From NCBI GenBank assembly GCA_002419055.1, contig DIFI01000009.1, forward strand, positions 372,001-436,000: a stretch of DNA of 64,000 nucleotides. Direction: 5' to 3'. The position numbers were made by a program, and so were the translations under genes. The notes beneath the pieces were generated by a model that was given only the letters and a program-made list of their open reading frames with translations, had not been told where the DNA came from and searched no databases. Positions 16,067-23,056 of the stretch are shown in pieces. Positions within the stretch are counted from its first letter, which is position 1; each line of letters begins with the position of its first letter. The DNA is from Peptococcaceae bacterium UBA5752. GTDB taxonomy: Bacteria > Bacillota > Dehalobacteriia > UBA4068.

Positions 16067-16668
16067 CCAATAAAGGCGTTAAAGCTTTGATAGCGTTAAA
16101 TAAAAGCAACTATGAGAATTGGCTAAAATCATCCAGCCAAGCAGAAATAGGCGCACTGGCTAAAACATGGTTTACGCTGTTTAAGAATTACACCGACGAA
16201 GAAGTATTTGCAGCCTTTTACAGAGCCTTAACCTACTGCGAATTTGCTGTAAAGCCTGCTAATATCTTTGCCGAGCTGCGCAAGGCTAAAACTATTAATA
16301 AACCGTCAGCCGAGGAAATGTGGAGGCAGTTAAATAATGCCGCCGATTACTGCTTCGAGATGAGTTACCGCTTTAGCTTTACGGCGCAGAGTGCAAGTAA
16401 TCCCGAACTAACACAAGGCCAGCAGGCGCGGATAAACTGCGAGGACAAATTTAAAGCGTTACCCAAACAGTGCCAACGGTACATAGGCAGCGTGGGCAGG
16501 TTGATTGATTTAGGCAGATTTGATGAGCAAGAGAGAGAGCAATATCAATTTCCCCGCTTTAGGCGCTTTGTCGAAATGGACAATGAGCGAGAGGAAACGC
16601 TTGATAATTTGGCGATAGCAGGGACAAGCCAAAACCTATTAGAGGCATGGGAGGGCATATGTCACTGA
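16063..16668 (+). CDS. Helicase loader-like protein (G39P-type N-terminus)
   Basis: The 201-residue protein has an N-terminal region (about 15-75) with KTWFTLFKNYTDEEVFAAFY and FAVKPANIFAELRK, the pattern of the helicase loader/inhibitor family seen in SPP1 G39P. The C-terminal region is unassigned. It overlaps the initiator gene by 4 bp. No helicase gene is present, so it probably loads the host DnaB-type helicase. Confidence 0.7.
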   Translation: MTNKGVKALIALNKSNYENWLKSSSQAEIGALAKTWFTLFKNYTDEEVFAAFYRALTYCEFAVKPANIFAELRKAKTINKPSAEEMWRQLNNAADYCFEMSYRFSFTAQSASNPELTQGQQARINCEDKFKALPKQCQRYIGSVGRLIDLGRFDEQEREQYQFPRFRRFVEMDNEREETLDNLAIAGTSQNLLEAWEGICH

Positions 16669-17564
16669 TTGATTATAATCTATTTGGCAAGGTCAATAAG
16701 GTTGAGCAATCTATTGAACGATTGAAAGCGTTTGAGCCGGAAGAAGGGTATTTTTTAGCCTTTTCAGGCGGCAAGGATAGCATCGTTATAGAGAGACTTG
16801 CAGCGATGGCGGTGGTTAAATACGATCCGCATTATCACATCACGACGCTTGATCCTCCTGAATTGATACGCTTTATTAACCGCAATTACGCTGATGTCGT
16901 GCGAGATAGACCAACGATGAACGCATGGAATTTGATAGTTAAAAACTGTATGCCTCCAACAAGGAAGTGTCGATATTGCTGCAAGGTGCTGAAAGAAGAA
17001 CACGGCAAGGGTAGAATTAGTGTCACTGGCGTTCGGTGGGATGAGAGCAATAATAGACAGGCTAACCAGGGATTATTTACAATCAGAGGTAAAAGGGCGC
17101 AGAAAAAAGCTCAAGCAAATAAAGCAATTTTTACTGTTCCAAAGTCGGGCGGCGTGGTGATGAATGAGGATAATTCCGCAACAAGACGAACGGTAGAAAT
17201 GTGTTACCGCACATCAAAAACAATAATTAATCCTATCATTGATTGGACAGGTGAGGATGTTTGGGAATTTATTAGGGCAGAAAAAATCCCCTATTGTGAG
17301 CTTTATGACGAGGGGTTTGACCGAATAGGTTGCGTCGGTTGTCCTATGAGTGGCGATAACAGATATAAAGAGTTTGAGCGATGGCCGAAGATAAAGGAGA
17401 GATACATTAAAACCTTTGACCGCATGATTGAAGCTAGAATTGATCGAGGCCTTGCAACAACCTGGAGAAGCGGTGAAGAAGTTTTTTGCTGGTGGATGGA
17501 AGAAGCGCAAGATATTGGCGAACTCAAAGGACAAATGAGCATATTTGAAGATACGGAGGGATAA
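16659..17564 (+). CDS. PP-loop (PAPS reductase-like) phage protein
   Basis: The 301-residue protein has the adenylating PP-loop SGGKDS (36-41) and Cys clusters CRYCC and GCVGCP that could hold an Fe-S cluster. It belongs to the phosphoadenosine phosphosulfate reductase superfamily, which includes sulfate reductases, thiolases of tRNA and DndC. Phage members are common but their reaction is not established. The start at 16659 follows GGGAGG; the ATG 12 nt earlier lacks it. It overlaps the loader gene by 10 bp. Confidence 0.8.
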   Translation: MSLIDYNLFGKVNKVEQSIERLKAFEPEEGYFLAFSGGKDSIVIERLAAMAVVKYDPHYHITTLDPPELIRFINRNYADVVRDRPTMNAWNLIVKNCMPPTRKCRYCCKVLKEEHGKGRISVTGVRWDESNNRQANQGLFTIRGKRAQKKAQANKAIFTVPKSGGVVMNEDNSATRRTVEMCYRTSKTIINPIIDWTGEDVWEFIRAEKIPYCELYDEGFDRIGCVGCPMSGDNRYKEFERWPKIKERYIKTFDRMIEARIDRGLATTWRSGEEVFCWWMEEAQDIGELKGQMSIFEDTEG

Positions 17565-17566
17565 CA

Positions 17567-17929
17567 TTGCAAACATTTATCATCAAAGGCCGCTTGCCGG
17601 GACTGAATGAGATTATCAATTCTTCCAAAGGTCATTGGTCAAGCTACCGCAAGCTAAAGAATGAAGCTATGGAAACCGTGCAATGGTGTATCCTCCAGCA
17701 CAAAATTAAGCCGGTGGGCAAGGCGCGAATCATAATCAAGTGTTATGAGCCTAACGCAAAGCGGGATGTTGACAACGTATTAGCTGGTGCATGGAAGATC
17801 ATTTTGGACGCTATGCAGAAAGCCGGAACAATCGACGGTGACGGCAGAAAGTACATAGAGATCCTTGCCGCACCTGTTGAGATTGACAGAGTTAATCCGC
17901 GAATCGAGGTAAGTATCAATGAGCTATAG
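17567..17929 (+). CDS. rusA: RusA-family Holliday junction resolvase
   Basis: The 120-residue endonuclease shows the RusA pattern: N-terminal LPGLNEIINSSKGHW, central PNAKRDVDNVLAG with the metal-binding Asp pair, and D-G-D in GTIDGDGRKY. RusA dimers cut four-way junctions. It starts at a TTG with GGAGGG 7 nt upstream. The stop is TAG and the frame stays open for another 43 codons. Confidence 0.92.
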   Translation: MQTFIIKGRLPGLNEIINSSKGHWSSYRKLKNEAMETVQWCILQHKIKPVGKARIIIKCYEPNAKRDVDNVLAGAWKIILDAMQKAGTIDGDGRKYIEILAAPVEIDRVNPRIEVSINEL

Positions 17930-18058
17930 CCACAACATATAGCGTCAGAAAAAATTTTAGGGTACTACAGCTTGATAGAATGGCACGAGTGGACAAATTA
18001 TAGCAAAAGGAAATCGAGAGGCTCAGAAGGGCTTAAATTAGCGATAAGGGAGATATGA
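17930..18058 (+). other. Open continuation of the rusA frame after TAG
   Basis: After the rusA amber stop the same frame stays open for 42 codons to TGA at 18056-18058, with coding-like content (GYYSLIEWHEWTNYSK, SEGLKLAIREI). No ATG or GTG lies in it. It could be a small gene that lost its start, an ORF with an unusual start, or a rare read-through tail. rusA is already full length without it. Confidence 0.3.
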
Positions 18059-18062
18059 AATT

Positions 18063-18353
18063 ATGAAAATTAAAGTAGGCAAATATACAATCAATTCGGA
18101 CAAGTTTTGTTTATGGATAACGGAGCCTGTAATTTGCAAGAGAAAAGATGGCACAGAATACGAGGGTGAAACTAAGGTTGCTGGATATTCTGCAAACTTT
18201 AGGCAACTGTTAGAAAGTTTTGCTAGTTACAAAGCAAGGGATAACGAGATAACGACAGTAAAAGAGGCTTTGCAAAACTTTGCCGAGATAGAGCGCGATA
18301 TATGGGCAATAATCAAAGAAGTGAATAAAAACGCATTAAGCAGGGAGGCGTAA
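18063..18353 (+). CDS. Conserved small phage protein
   Basis: A 96-residue protein: a beta-rich start (KIKVGKYTINSDKFCLWIT), then two helices (SANFRQLLESFASYKA and IERDIWAIIKEVNK). The type is common in Firmicute prophages between the replication module and the late regulator, without known function. GGGAGAT precedes the ATG at 18063. Confidence 0.6.
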   Translation: MKIKVGKYTINSDKFCLWITEPVICKRKDGTEYEGETKVAGYSANFRQLLESFASYKARDNEITTVKEALQNFAEIERDIWAIIKEVNKNALSREA

Positions 18354-18355
18354 AA

Positions 18356-18487
18356 ATGCAACGATCACCATGCGAGACATGTGTACTGGAATGTAAATAT
18401 ACAACTATTGGCTGCCCAAGATGGCGCGGTTGGTTTAGGCGGGAATGGGCAACGGTAACAAGAGTAATAAGAGGGGGGGCAAGGTAA
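18356..18487 (+). CDS. Short Cys-rich phage protein
   Basis: A 43-residue protein with four clustered Cys in the first 20 residues (CETCVLECKYTTIGC), suggesting a small zinc knuckle, and a Trp/Arg-rich tail. It starts at 18356 behind GGGAGG and ends one base before the next ATG. Confidence 0.55.
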   Translation: MQRSPCETCVLECKYTTIGCPRWRGWFRREWATVTRVIRGGAR

Positions 18488-18754
18488 ATGAACGTTAATG
18501 AGCTTGTCCGCGATTTGCGGGTAGTGAAAAAAAATTACATAGGTGTATTTACTGGAACAGGGGAGATAAATATTGCTGCAATGGTAACAGATTGTATTGA
18601 CATGATAGAGCAGCAGCAAAAAGAGCTTGACGCGCTGCGGGAGGCTAACGAACGGCTACAGACTATAATTGCCGTGCAAGGTGAACCAGAGCAGAATATT
18701 AGCACGGTGTCATTTACAAAATTGCCGGAAGCGCCGGAAGGGGGCGAGGGATAA
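18488..18754 (+). CDS. Small phage protein with coiled coil
   Basis: An 88-residue protein with a folded N-terminus (ELVRDLRVVKKNYIGVFTG) and a coiled coil (IEQQQKELDALREANERLQ). Related small proteins often sit in this accessory block. Its stop touches the next ATG. The function is unknown. Confidence 0.6.
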   Translation: MNVNELVRDLRVVKKNYIGVFTGTGEINIAAMVTDCIDMIEQQQKELDALREANERLQTIIAVQGEPEQNISTVSFTKLPEAPEGGEG

Positions 18755-19020
18755 TGCATAGCATATGTTTATCATTAACATTAACAGTATTATCCTGCAT
18801 TCTCATTCAGTTAATCATTATTGATAGTTCTATGAACAAATTACTTAAATTATTAAAGGCTCAAGCTGTAATAATAATTCCCTTTGGCAATGGAGCTTAT
18901 AATTGCACCTGCCCTGATTGTGGAGGATGGTTAGGCACAAATTGCAAGCCTGAATATAGCCATTGCCCGGATTGTGGACAAAAATTAAAGTGGTCAAAAG
19001 GGAGCGAGGTCGATGAATAG
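18754..19020 (+). CDS. Membrane-anchored zinc-ribbon protein
   Basis: An 88-residue protein with an N-terminal hydrophobic segment (LTLTVLSCILIQLIIID) and a C-terminal zinc ribbon (CPDCGGWLG, CPDCGQKLKW). It should be a signal-anchored protein with the ribbon inside the cell. It overlaps the next start by 8 bp (ATGAATAG). Confidence 0.55.
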   Translation: MHSICLSLTLTVLSCILIQLIIIDSSMNKLLKLLKAQAVIIIPFGNGAYNCTCPDCGGWLGTNCKPEYSHCPDCGQKLKWSKGSEVDE

Positions 19021-19312
19021 CAGTAAATACGATGGATACGATTATATACCAATGTATACTCAGGCAGATGCCGATAGTTGGATACATTTACACGAAGAAC
19101 AGCGCGACGAAATAGCCAGCCTCCGCGCCGATCTGGAACAGGTGAGCGCAGAGAGGGATAAATATAAGGCAATAGCAGAAATCCCACATAAGTGTTATAA
19201 TTGTAAGTTTCGTAATATTACAGGTTGCGTGTTTTTGACGAAAGATTATTGTCAAAATAACGATAAATGGCAATGGCGTGAAACGGCGAAGGAGGCGCGG
19301 GGCGATGAATAA
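19013..19312 (+). CDS. Coiled-coil, Cys-rich accessory phage protein
   Basis: A 99-residue protein with a central coiled coil (RDEIASLRADLEQVSAERDK) and a C-terminal Cys cluster (CYNCKFRNITGC, DYC). It partly overlaps both neighbours, which suggests tight translational coupling. The function is unknown. Confidence 0.55.
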   Translation: MNSSKYDGYDYIPMYTQADADSWIHLHEEQRDEIASLRADLEQVSAERDKYKAIAEIPHKCYNCKFRNITGCVFLTKDYCQNNDKWQWRETAKEARGDE

Positions 19313-19508
19313 GAAATATACGTTGGAAATGCTGAATGTCGAAGGCCGATTTGCTTTTCACAGTACTAATGACGGATTTAACGCTCTTGAGTTATTGGGA
19401 TTATTGACATGGAAACAACAAGATATAATTAGTCAAATTAATGGCGATATAGAGCCTGATATAGTACAGCGGAATGTGATTGAGGACGAAAGTGAGGTAG
19501 CCGAATGA
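19305..19508 (+). CDS. Small acidic phage protein
   Basis: A 67-residue protein starting at 19305 behind GGAGGCG. It has a short alpha/beta core (RFAFHSTNDGFNALELLGLL) and an acidic tail. It overlaps the next gene by 4 bp. No family was recognised. Confidence 0.5.
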   Translation: MNKKYTLEMLNVEGRFAFHSTNDGFNALELLGLLTWKQQDIISQINGDIEPDIVQRNVIEDESEVAE

Positions 19509-19975
19509 GCAAATATAAGGTCGGGGACAGAGTAAGGGATAGGCGGTTTGGAAGAACATTTACTATTAATCTTGTTAAGCGGGAATGTTTGGGATATGTG
19601 TATTTTACAGACGAATGTAGCTTCGGTTGGCTTGAGAATAGTTTAGAGCCAATAGAGCCAGATCAGCCAAAGCCCACCCGCCAAACTGTTTATCTTGCCG
19701 GTAAGATTACCGGAGACAATAGTTATAAAGAAAAGTTTTCCCGCGCTCATTCCGCCCTATTGTATAAGGGATATATGGTATTATCGCCCCATATATTACC
19801 TTTGGGTTTCAGTCAAGATGCCTATATGCGAATTACAGCAGCGATGCTTGCGGAATGTGAAGTGGTTTGCTTTTTACCGGACTGGCGCGACAGTATAGGA
19901 GCAAAAACGGAAATGAAACAAGCCATAGAGTTAGGGAAAACGATTATATTCTATAGCGAGGAGGTTGCGGGGTGA
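19505..19975 (+). CDS. DUF4406-type protein with N-terminal SH3-like segment
   Basis: The 156-residue protein has two parts. Residues 1-55 (KYKVGDRVRDRRFGRTFTIN) look like a small beta-barrel. Residues 60-156 (VYLAGKITGDNSYKEKFSRA; CEVVCFLPDWRDSIGAKTEM) match the DUF4406 group, related to nucleoside 2-deoxyribosyltransferases, with the DWRDSIGAKTE block at the expected active-site position. A role in nucleotide metabolism or DNA modification is possible but unproved. Confidence 0.7.
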   Translation: MSKYKVGDRVRDRRFGRTFTINLVKRECLGYVYFTDECSFGWLENSLEPIEPDQPKPTRQTVYLAGKITGDNSYKEKFSRAHSALLYKGYMVLSPHILPLGFSQDAYMRITAAMLAECEVVCFLPDWRDSIGAKTEMKQAIELGKTIIFYSEEVAG

Positions 19976-20316
19976 AACAGACATTATCAGTAGAGCAAAT
20001 TTTATCTACAGAGTTTTCGGAAGAGTTTGTGCAAGGCATGAGACAAAGGATGATTATGTCTTATTACAAGTATGGTCCGGTAAAAAAAGATTATGGAGAT
20101 AAATTAATCAACGCAGTTAAAAGCCTTGAGATGCGTCTGCAAAAATATAAGGACACTGGGAACACGGAATACCTTATGGATGTTGCTAATTTTGCCATGA
20201 TTGAGTTTATGTTTCCGCAGCATCTAAATGCGTTTTACAGAGCAACGGACAGCAGCGAATCGCCCGGAGTACATGGAATGGGCATCGCGGAAATAGAGAG
20301 GTTTGATAAGGGATAG
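19972..20316 (+). CDS. Conserved helical phage protein (MazG-like character)
   Basis: A 114-residue helical protein with MSYYKYGPVKKDYGDKL, SLEMRLQKYKDTGNTEYLM and DVANFAMIEFMFP. The E/D/N arrangement around DVANFAMIEF recalls all-alpha NTP pyrophosphatases (MazG-like), but this is inference from pattern. It follows the DUF4406 gene with a 4-bp overlap, so both may act on nucleotides. Confidence 0.5.
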   Translation: MKQTLSVEQILSTEFSEEFVQGMRQRMIMSYYKYGPVKKDYGDKLINAVKSLEMRLQKYKDTGNTEYLMDVANFAMIEFMFPQHLNAFYRATDSSESPGVHGMGIAEIERFDKG

Positions 20317-20327
20317 GGAGGCGGCTT

Positions 20328-20501
20328 ATGAACAGGATAGAGCAGGTTCTAGCTTATGTTAAGCAGGAAGAAAGCAGACACAATACAACGGCCTACCGTG
20401 ATACTGAACTTTACGGCAGTAGTATTGGGCATAAAAGAGAGGCCGCAGCTTATCGTAAAATCAGATACTTTATTGAGCAACTAATGATAAACAATAGTTA
20501 A
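20328..20501 (+). CDS. Small phage protein
   Basis: A 57-residue protein (MNRIEQVLAYVKQEESR ... KREAAAYRKIRYFIEQL), all helical, starting at 20328 behind GGGAGGCGG. No family was recognised. Confidence 0.5.
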   Translation: MNRIEQVLAYVKQEESRHNTTAYRDTELYGSSIGHKREAAAYRKIRYFIEQLMINNS

Positions 20502-20515
20502 AAGGGAGGCGGCGA

Positions 20516-20902
20516 ATGGACAAATATACTCTGAGGCAATATGTTTCACTGGATAGAGAAATAAAACATCTTGAAGCAGAAAAGAAAATACTTATTAGCA
20601 GCATAGGTTCTCCGAAACCTCCTGACGGTATGCCGCACGGAAGCGGGACAAGCGATCCTACTGCCAACATCGGCGGCAAATGGGCAGAGTTGCAGATGCG
20701 GATAGATGCTAAACTGGATGAGCTTATACCGCTGCGGGACGAGATAGAGGCGGCAATAAATAATCTTAATTCTGCCGATAGAACGCTTATGCGGTTACGG
20801 TACATAGATGGGAGGACATGGGAAGAAATAGCCGTAGAGTTGCATTATAGTTATCGTTGGACAACAAGACTTCACGGAAAAATATTAAGAGAAATATCAT
20901 AA
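20516..20902 (+). CDS. ArpU/DUF1492-type late transcription regulator
   Basis: The 128-residue protein has a coiled N-terminus (LRQYVSLDREIKHLEAEKK) with the SSIGSPKPPDGMPHGSGTSD loop typical of DUF1492, and a C-terminal sigma-region-4-like helix-turn-helix (ADRTLMRLRYIDGRTWEEIA, LHYSYRWTTRLHGKIL). Proteins of this kind (RinA, ArpU) activate late operons in Firmicute phages. It lies directly before the late promoter region and terminase genes. Confidence 0.85.
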   Translation: MDKYTLRQYVSLDREIKHLEAEKKILISSIGSPKPPDGMPHGSGTSDPTANIGGKWAELQMRIDAKLDELIPLRDEIEAAINNLNSADRTLMRLRYIDGRTWEEIAVELHYSYRWTTRLHGKILREIS

Positions 20903-20926
20903 CAAGCCCCATTAAGCCCCTGTTTT

Positions 20927-20956
20927 TTGACAAAAGCCGTGATATAATGTTATTAT
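20927..20956 (+). promoter_or_regulatory. Candidate late promoter
   Basis: TTGACA (20927-20932) and TATTAT (20951-20956) are 18 bp apart. It directly follows the late-regulator gene and precedes a 330-nt leader. A TATAAT at 20943-20948 is too close to this -35 and could serve an activator-dependent promoter instead. Confidence 0.6.
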
Positions 20957-20997
20957 AAAAGTTTATGAAATTCTCTCACATCTCCTTTCTTTCAAGA

Positions 20998-21019
20998 GGC
21001 AGCCGCAGGGCTGTCTTTT
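20998..21019 (+). terminator. Hairpin terminator at the start of the late leader
   Basis: GGCAGCC and GGCTGTC pair (one G-U) around gcag, followed by TTTT. It lies about 40 bp downstream of the candidate late promoter. It would end early transcripts and could also act as an attenuator for late transcription. Confidence 0.6.
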
Positions 21020-21026
21020 GTATTAT

Positions 21027-21079
21027 GCCGCAACTTAAAGGGCAGTAGAGTGCCGCTGGTGCAAATCCAGCTTGTGGCA
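21027..21079 (+). ncRNA. tRNA-like fold without anticodon arm
   Basis: GCCGCAA (21027-21033) pairs fully with TTGTGGC (21072-21078), seven pairs including one G-U, followed by a discriminator-like A. Directly 5' of the 3' acceptor strand is a T-arm-like hairpin, GCTGG-TGCAAAT-CCAGC (21055-21071). Before it lies a short arm GGCA-GTAGAG-TGCC (21041-21054). The junctions match tRNA geometry, but there is no room for an anticodon arm and CCA is not encoded. The role is unknown; it lies in the late leader RNA. Confidence 0.55.
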
Positions 21080-21172
21080 ATTCTTATTTAAAGCGGTTTA
21101 CTCGTCCAACCAAAACGAGAACTTTAAAAGCGATAAGCCCTTAAAGAGCCAGTGCTTGCATCGGTTCAAATT

Positions 21173-21249
21173 GTCGCAGATGACCAAGGGCCAATTGTGT
21201 TGCAGACACCTGCGAGGCCTGCGACCGGGAAAGGGAACTTCTTATTGAG
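21173..21249 (+). other. Further inverted repeats in the late leader
   Basis: GTCGCAG (21173-21179) pairs perfectly with a downstream CTGCGAC (around 21218-21224). AAAGGGAAC and GTTTCCTTT (around 21230-21258) form a second stem with one G-U. With the terminator and tRNA-like fold, the whole stretch 20998-21260 is structured, which suggests a functional leader RNA rather than plain spacer. Confidence 0.45.
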
Positions 21250-21289
21250 GTTTCCTTTCTCACAACTTTAAAAGGGGTGATTATTATCA

Positions 21290-21511
21290 ATGGGCGCATG
21301 TAAGGTAACATTTTCTCTAGAACTATTACTTGAGTTGTTAGGGTTAAAGGATAGCGCTGGTTTAATTGCATATAAATCCGAAGCTGAAAACAATATGGTG
21401 ACATTATATTTAGCAGGTGAGGGGCTACCAAGTATCCCGAACGGGGTAGAGCCGCCACAAGCTGTGATAATATGCGAGAAAATCAAGTCAAAGATAGAAA
21501 TAATTGATTAG
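21290..21511 (+). CDS. Small phage protein before the terminase block
   Basis: A 73-residue protein (MGACKVTFSLELLLELLGLK), starting at 21290 behind AAAGGGGTGA. It is amphipathic, with no recognised family. It is the first gene of the late transcript and is followed 31 bp later by the chimeric metallophosphoesterase gene. Confidence 0.55.
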   Translation: MGACKVTFSLELLLELLGLKDSAGLIAYKSEAENNMVTLYLAGEGLPSIPNGVEPPQAVIICEKIKSKIEIID

Positions 21512-21542
21512 CTGAGAGGAAGATTATTAAAGGGGTGATAGC

Positions 21543-22409
21543 TTGACTTGGCAAGAAGAAGCGCAGCAATTAAGAGAATCGCAAAAAAGCTGGCAAGAAT
21601 CAGCCAGTATTATCCAAAAGAAATATTTTCCGAGTGAGGACAAAGGGCGCGTACTTGAGCGAATTCGGTCATATATCCGTAGAACGCCTGAATATCACAA
21701 AGGTAAAATGATCTACGAGGATAAGCGCGATATAAGCGAACATAGCGTTGCTGAATACTTTGAGTGCCTTAAGGGGCTTAATAATGCCATTGACGAGCTA
21801 GACACTAAACAAACAAACGCAACTATACGCATTGACGATGATAAGCCTATTGGCATAGCGTTTTGGGGTGATTGGCATTTAAGCGCAAGAGGCGTTGACT
21901 ACAACAGGTTCGAGGAAGATACAGAAATAATTGCTAATACCGATGGTTTATATAATATAAAAATGGGTGACTACGGGGACAATGCAAGTCCTTATGTTCA
22001 CCCGGGATCAGTGTTTGAGTCGATAGCTACCCCTGAAATGCAGGATTTAGGTATGGCTATCACGCCCTTAGAATATTCCGCATTGAAAATCGATGCGAAA
22101 TTATCTCAAGACTTCGATCAAATACTTAAGAAACATATAAAAGACGATGTAAGCCAGTATTACAACTACATAAGGGCACAATTCCGCAACATCGAACGGA
22201 GTACCCCTGGAAAATTTGATTTAGTTGCTGGTCAGGTAAAGACATTTTACTTAAATGCAAAAATGAAGTGTGACGATCAAGTAATCATCTTTAATCAAAT
22301 GGCCGACTGGCTAAAAGCAAAAATTAATAATTGCTCATTGGATGCTTGTAAAGTTATTATTGCTTTTTTCATCCAGAATTGTGAGGTGTTTGAAAATGCT
22401 ACCAAATAA
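21543..22409 (+). CDS. Chimera: phage metallophosphoesterase N-part fused to ABC-3C effector C-terminal domain
   Basis: The 288-residue frame starts at TTG (AAAGGGGTG upstream). Residues 1-100 form a helical N-terminus seen in phage metallophosphoesterases. Residues about 101-165 hold the first catalytic blocks (FWGDWHLSARGVDY, MGDYGDNASPY), but the later GNHE and GHxH blocks are absent. From about residue 167 the protein changes to a helical region (YSALKIDAKLSQDFDQIL, NIERSTPGKFDLVAGQVKTF) that matches the C-terminal domain of ABC-three-component effectors. The next two genes continue that operon. A phosphatase is not expected to be active. Confidence 0.75.
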   Translation: MTWQEEAQQLRESQKSWQESASIIQKKYFPSEDKGRVLERIRSYIRRTPEYHKGKMIYEDKRDISEHSVAEYFECLKGLNNAIDELDTKQTNATIRIDDDKPIGIAFWGDWHLSARGVDYNRFEEDTEIIANTDGLYNIKMGDYGDNASPYVHPGSVFESIATPEMQDLGMAITPLEYSALKIDAKLSQDFDQILKKHIKDDVSQYYNYIRAQFRNIERSTPGKFDLVAGQVKTFYLNAKMKCDDQVIIFNQMADWLKAKINNCSLDACKVIIAFFIQNCEVFENATK

Positions 22410-22620
22410 AATAGTAAACATAGCCGATAGCTTGATATGGAAACTGCCATACATTTTGGATGTAGTCAAGAAGGGAGAAGTTACCGTTAGCTCTTTATAT
22501 GACGCAGTATCGCAAAAATATGAAGATGCAAGTGAATTTATATTGTGTTTAGACACACTTTACCTGCTTGATAAGATTAAGTACGACGAAAAGTATGAGG
22601 TGATAAAATATGCTGATTGA
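22396..22620 (+). CDS. ABC-3C middle component (MC6-like)
   Basis: The 74-residue protein (MLPNKIVNIADSLIWKLPYI, SLYDAVSQKYEDASEFILC) has the winged-helix-like pattern of the small middle component of ABC-three-component systems. It begins inside the end of the effector fragment (14-bp overlap, GTGAGGTG upstream) and overlaps the ATPase start by 11 bp, which is the natural operon order of such systems. It appears complete. In intact systems it bridges effector and ATPase. Confidence 0.7.
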   Translation: MLPNKIVNIADSLIWKLPYILDVVKKGEVTVSSLYDAVSQKYEDASEFILCLDTLYLLDKIKYDEKYEVIKYAD

Positions 22621-23056
22621 AATCAGATCTGATGTTCTGTTCGAAAAAACGATTACCTTTCATAAGGGTTTGAATGTTGTACTCGGCGACAGTGTCGCAT
22701 CAAATTCAATTGGCAAATCAACCATGCTAATGATCATTGACTTTGCATTTGGCGGGGACTCTTACGTCAAAACCAATCATGATGCCGTCGAAAAACTTGG
22801 AGATCACATATTTAAGTTCGCTTTTGAGTTTTCTGACGGCAATTTGTACTTCATACGATCAACAGATAGATATAAAACCGTTTCCTGTTGCGACGAAAGC
22901 TATGAAGTAATTACAGAGATATCTGCTGACGATTATAAGAACCTATTAAAAGACAAATATGCGTTAGATTTACCCTATACTTCATTTCGTAATATTGTGA
23001 GTTTGTATTCAAGAGTATGGACAATAAATCTAAACCAACAACCAGCGAACGCTTAA
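22610..23056 (+). CDS. Truncated DUF2326-type ABC-3C ATPase (N-terminal part)
   Basis: Only 148 residues remain of a family whose members normally have several hundred. MLIEIRSDVLFEKTITFHKG and Walker A (GDSVASNSIGKST, about 32-44) are present, as is LGDHIFKFAFEFSDG. The signature, Walker B and DUF2326 coiled coil are missing. After SFRNIVSLYSRVW the frame runs into the next phage gene and stops. It could bind nucleotide at most as a half-site. Confidence 0.75.
   Translation: MLIEIRSDVLFEKTITFHKGLNVVLGDSVASNSIGKSTMLMIIDFAFGGDSYVKTNHDAVEKLGDHIFKFAFEFSDGNLYFIRSTDRYKTVSCCDESYEVITEISADDYKNLLKDKYALDLPYTSFRNIVSLYSRVWTINLNQQPANA

Noticed and set aside
17919..17942. A second amber-interrupted gene starting at ATG 17919
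   Set aside because: A recount of the A run (six, not seven) puts the downstream coding-like frame in phase with rusA, not with this ATG.
21150..21185. Second tRNA in the late leader around GGTTCAAATTG
   Set aside because: The T-stem does not pair and no acceptor stem can be formed.
21540..23056. A complete, working ABC-3C defence system
   Set aside because: The effector N-terminal domain is missing and the ATPase lacks signature and Walker B, so only a fragment is present.
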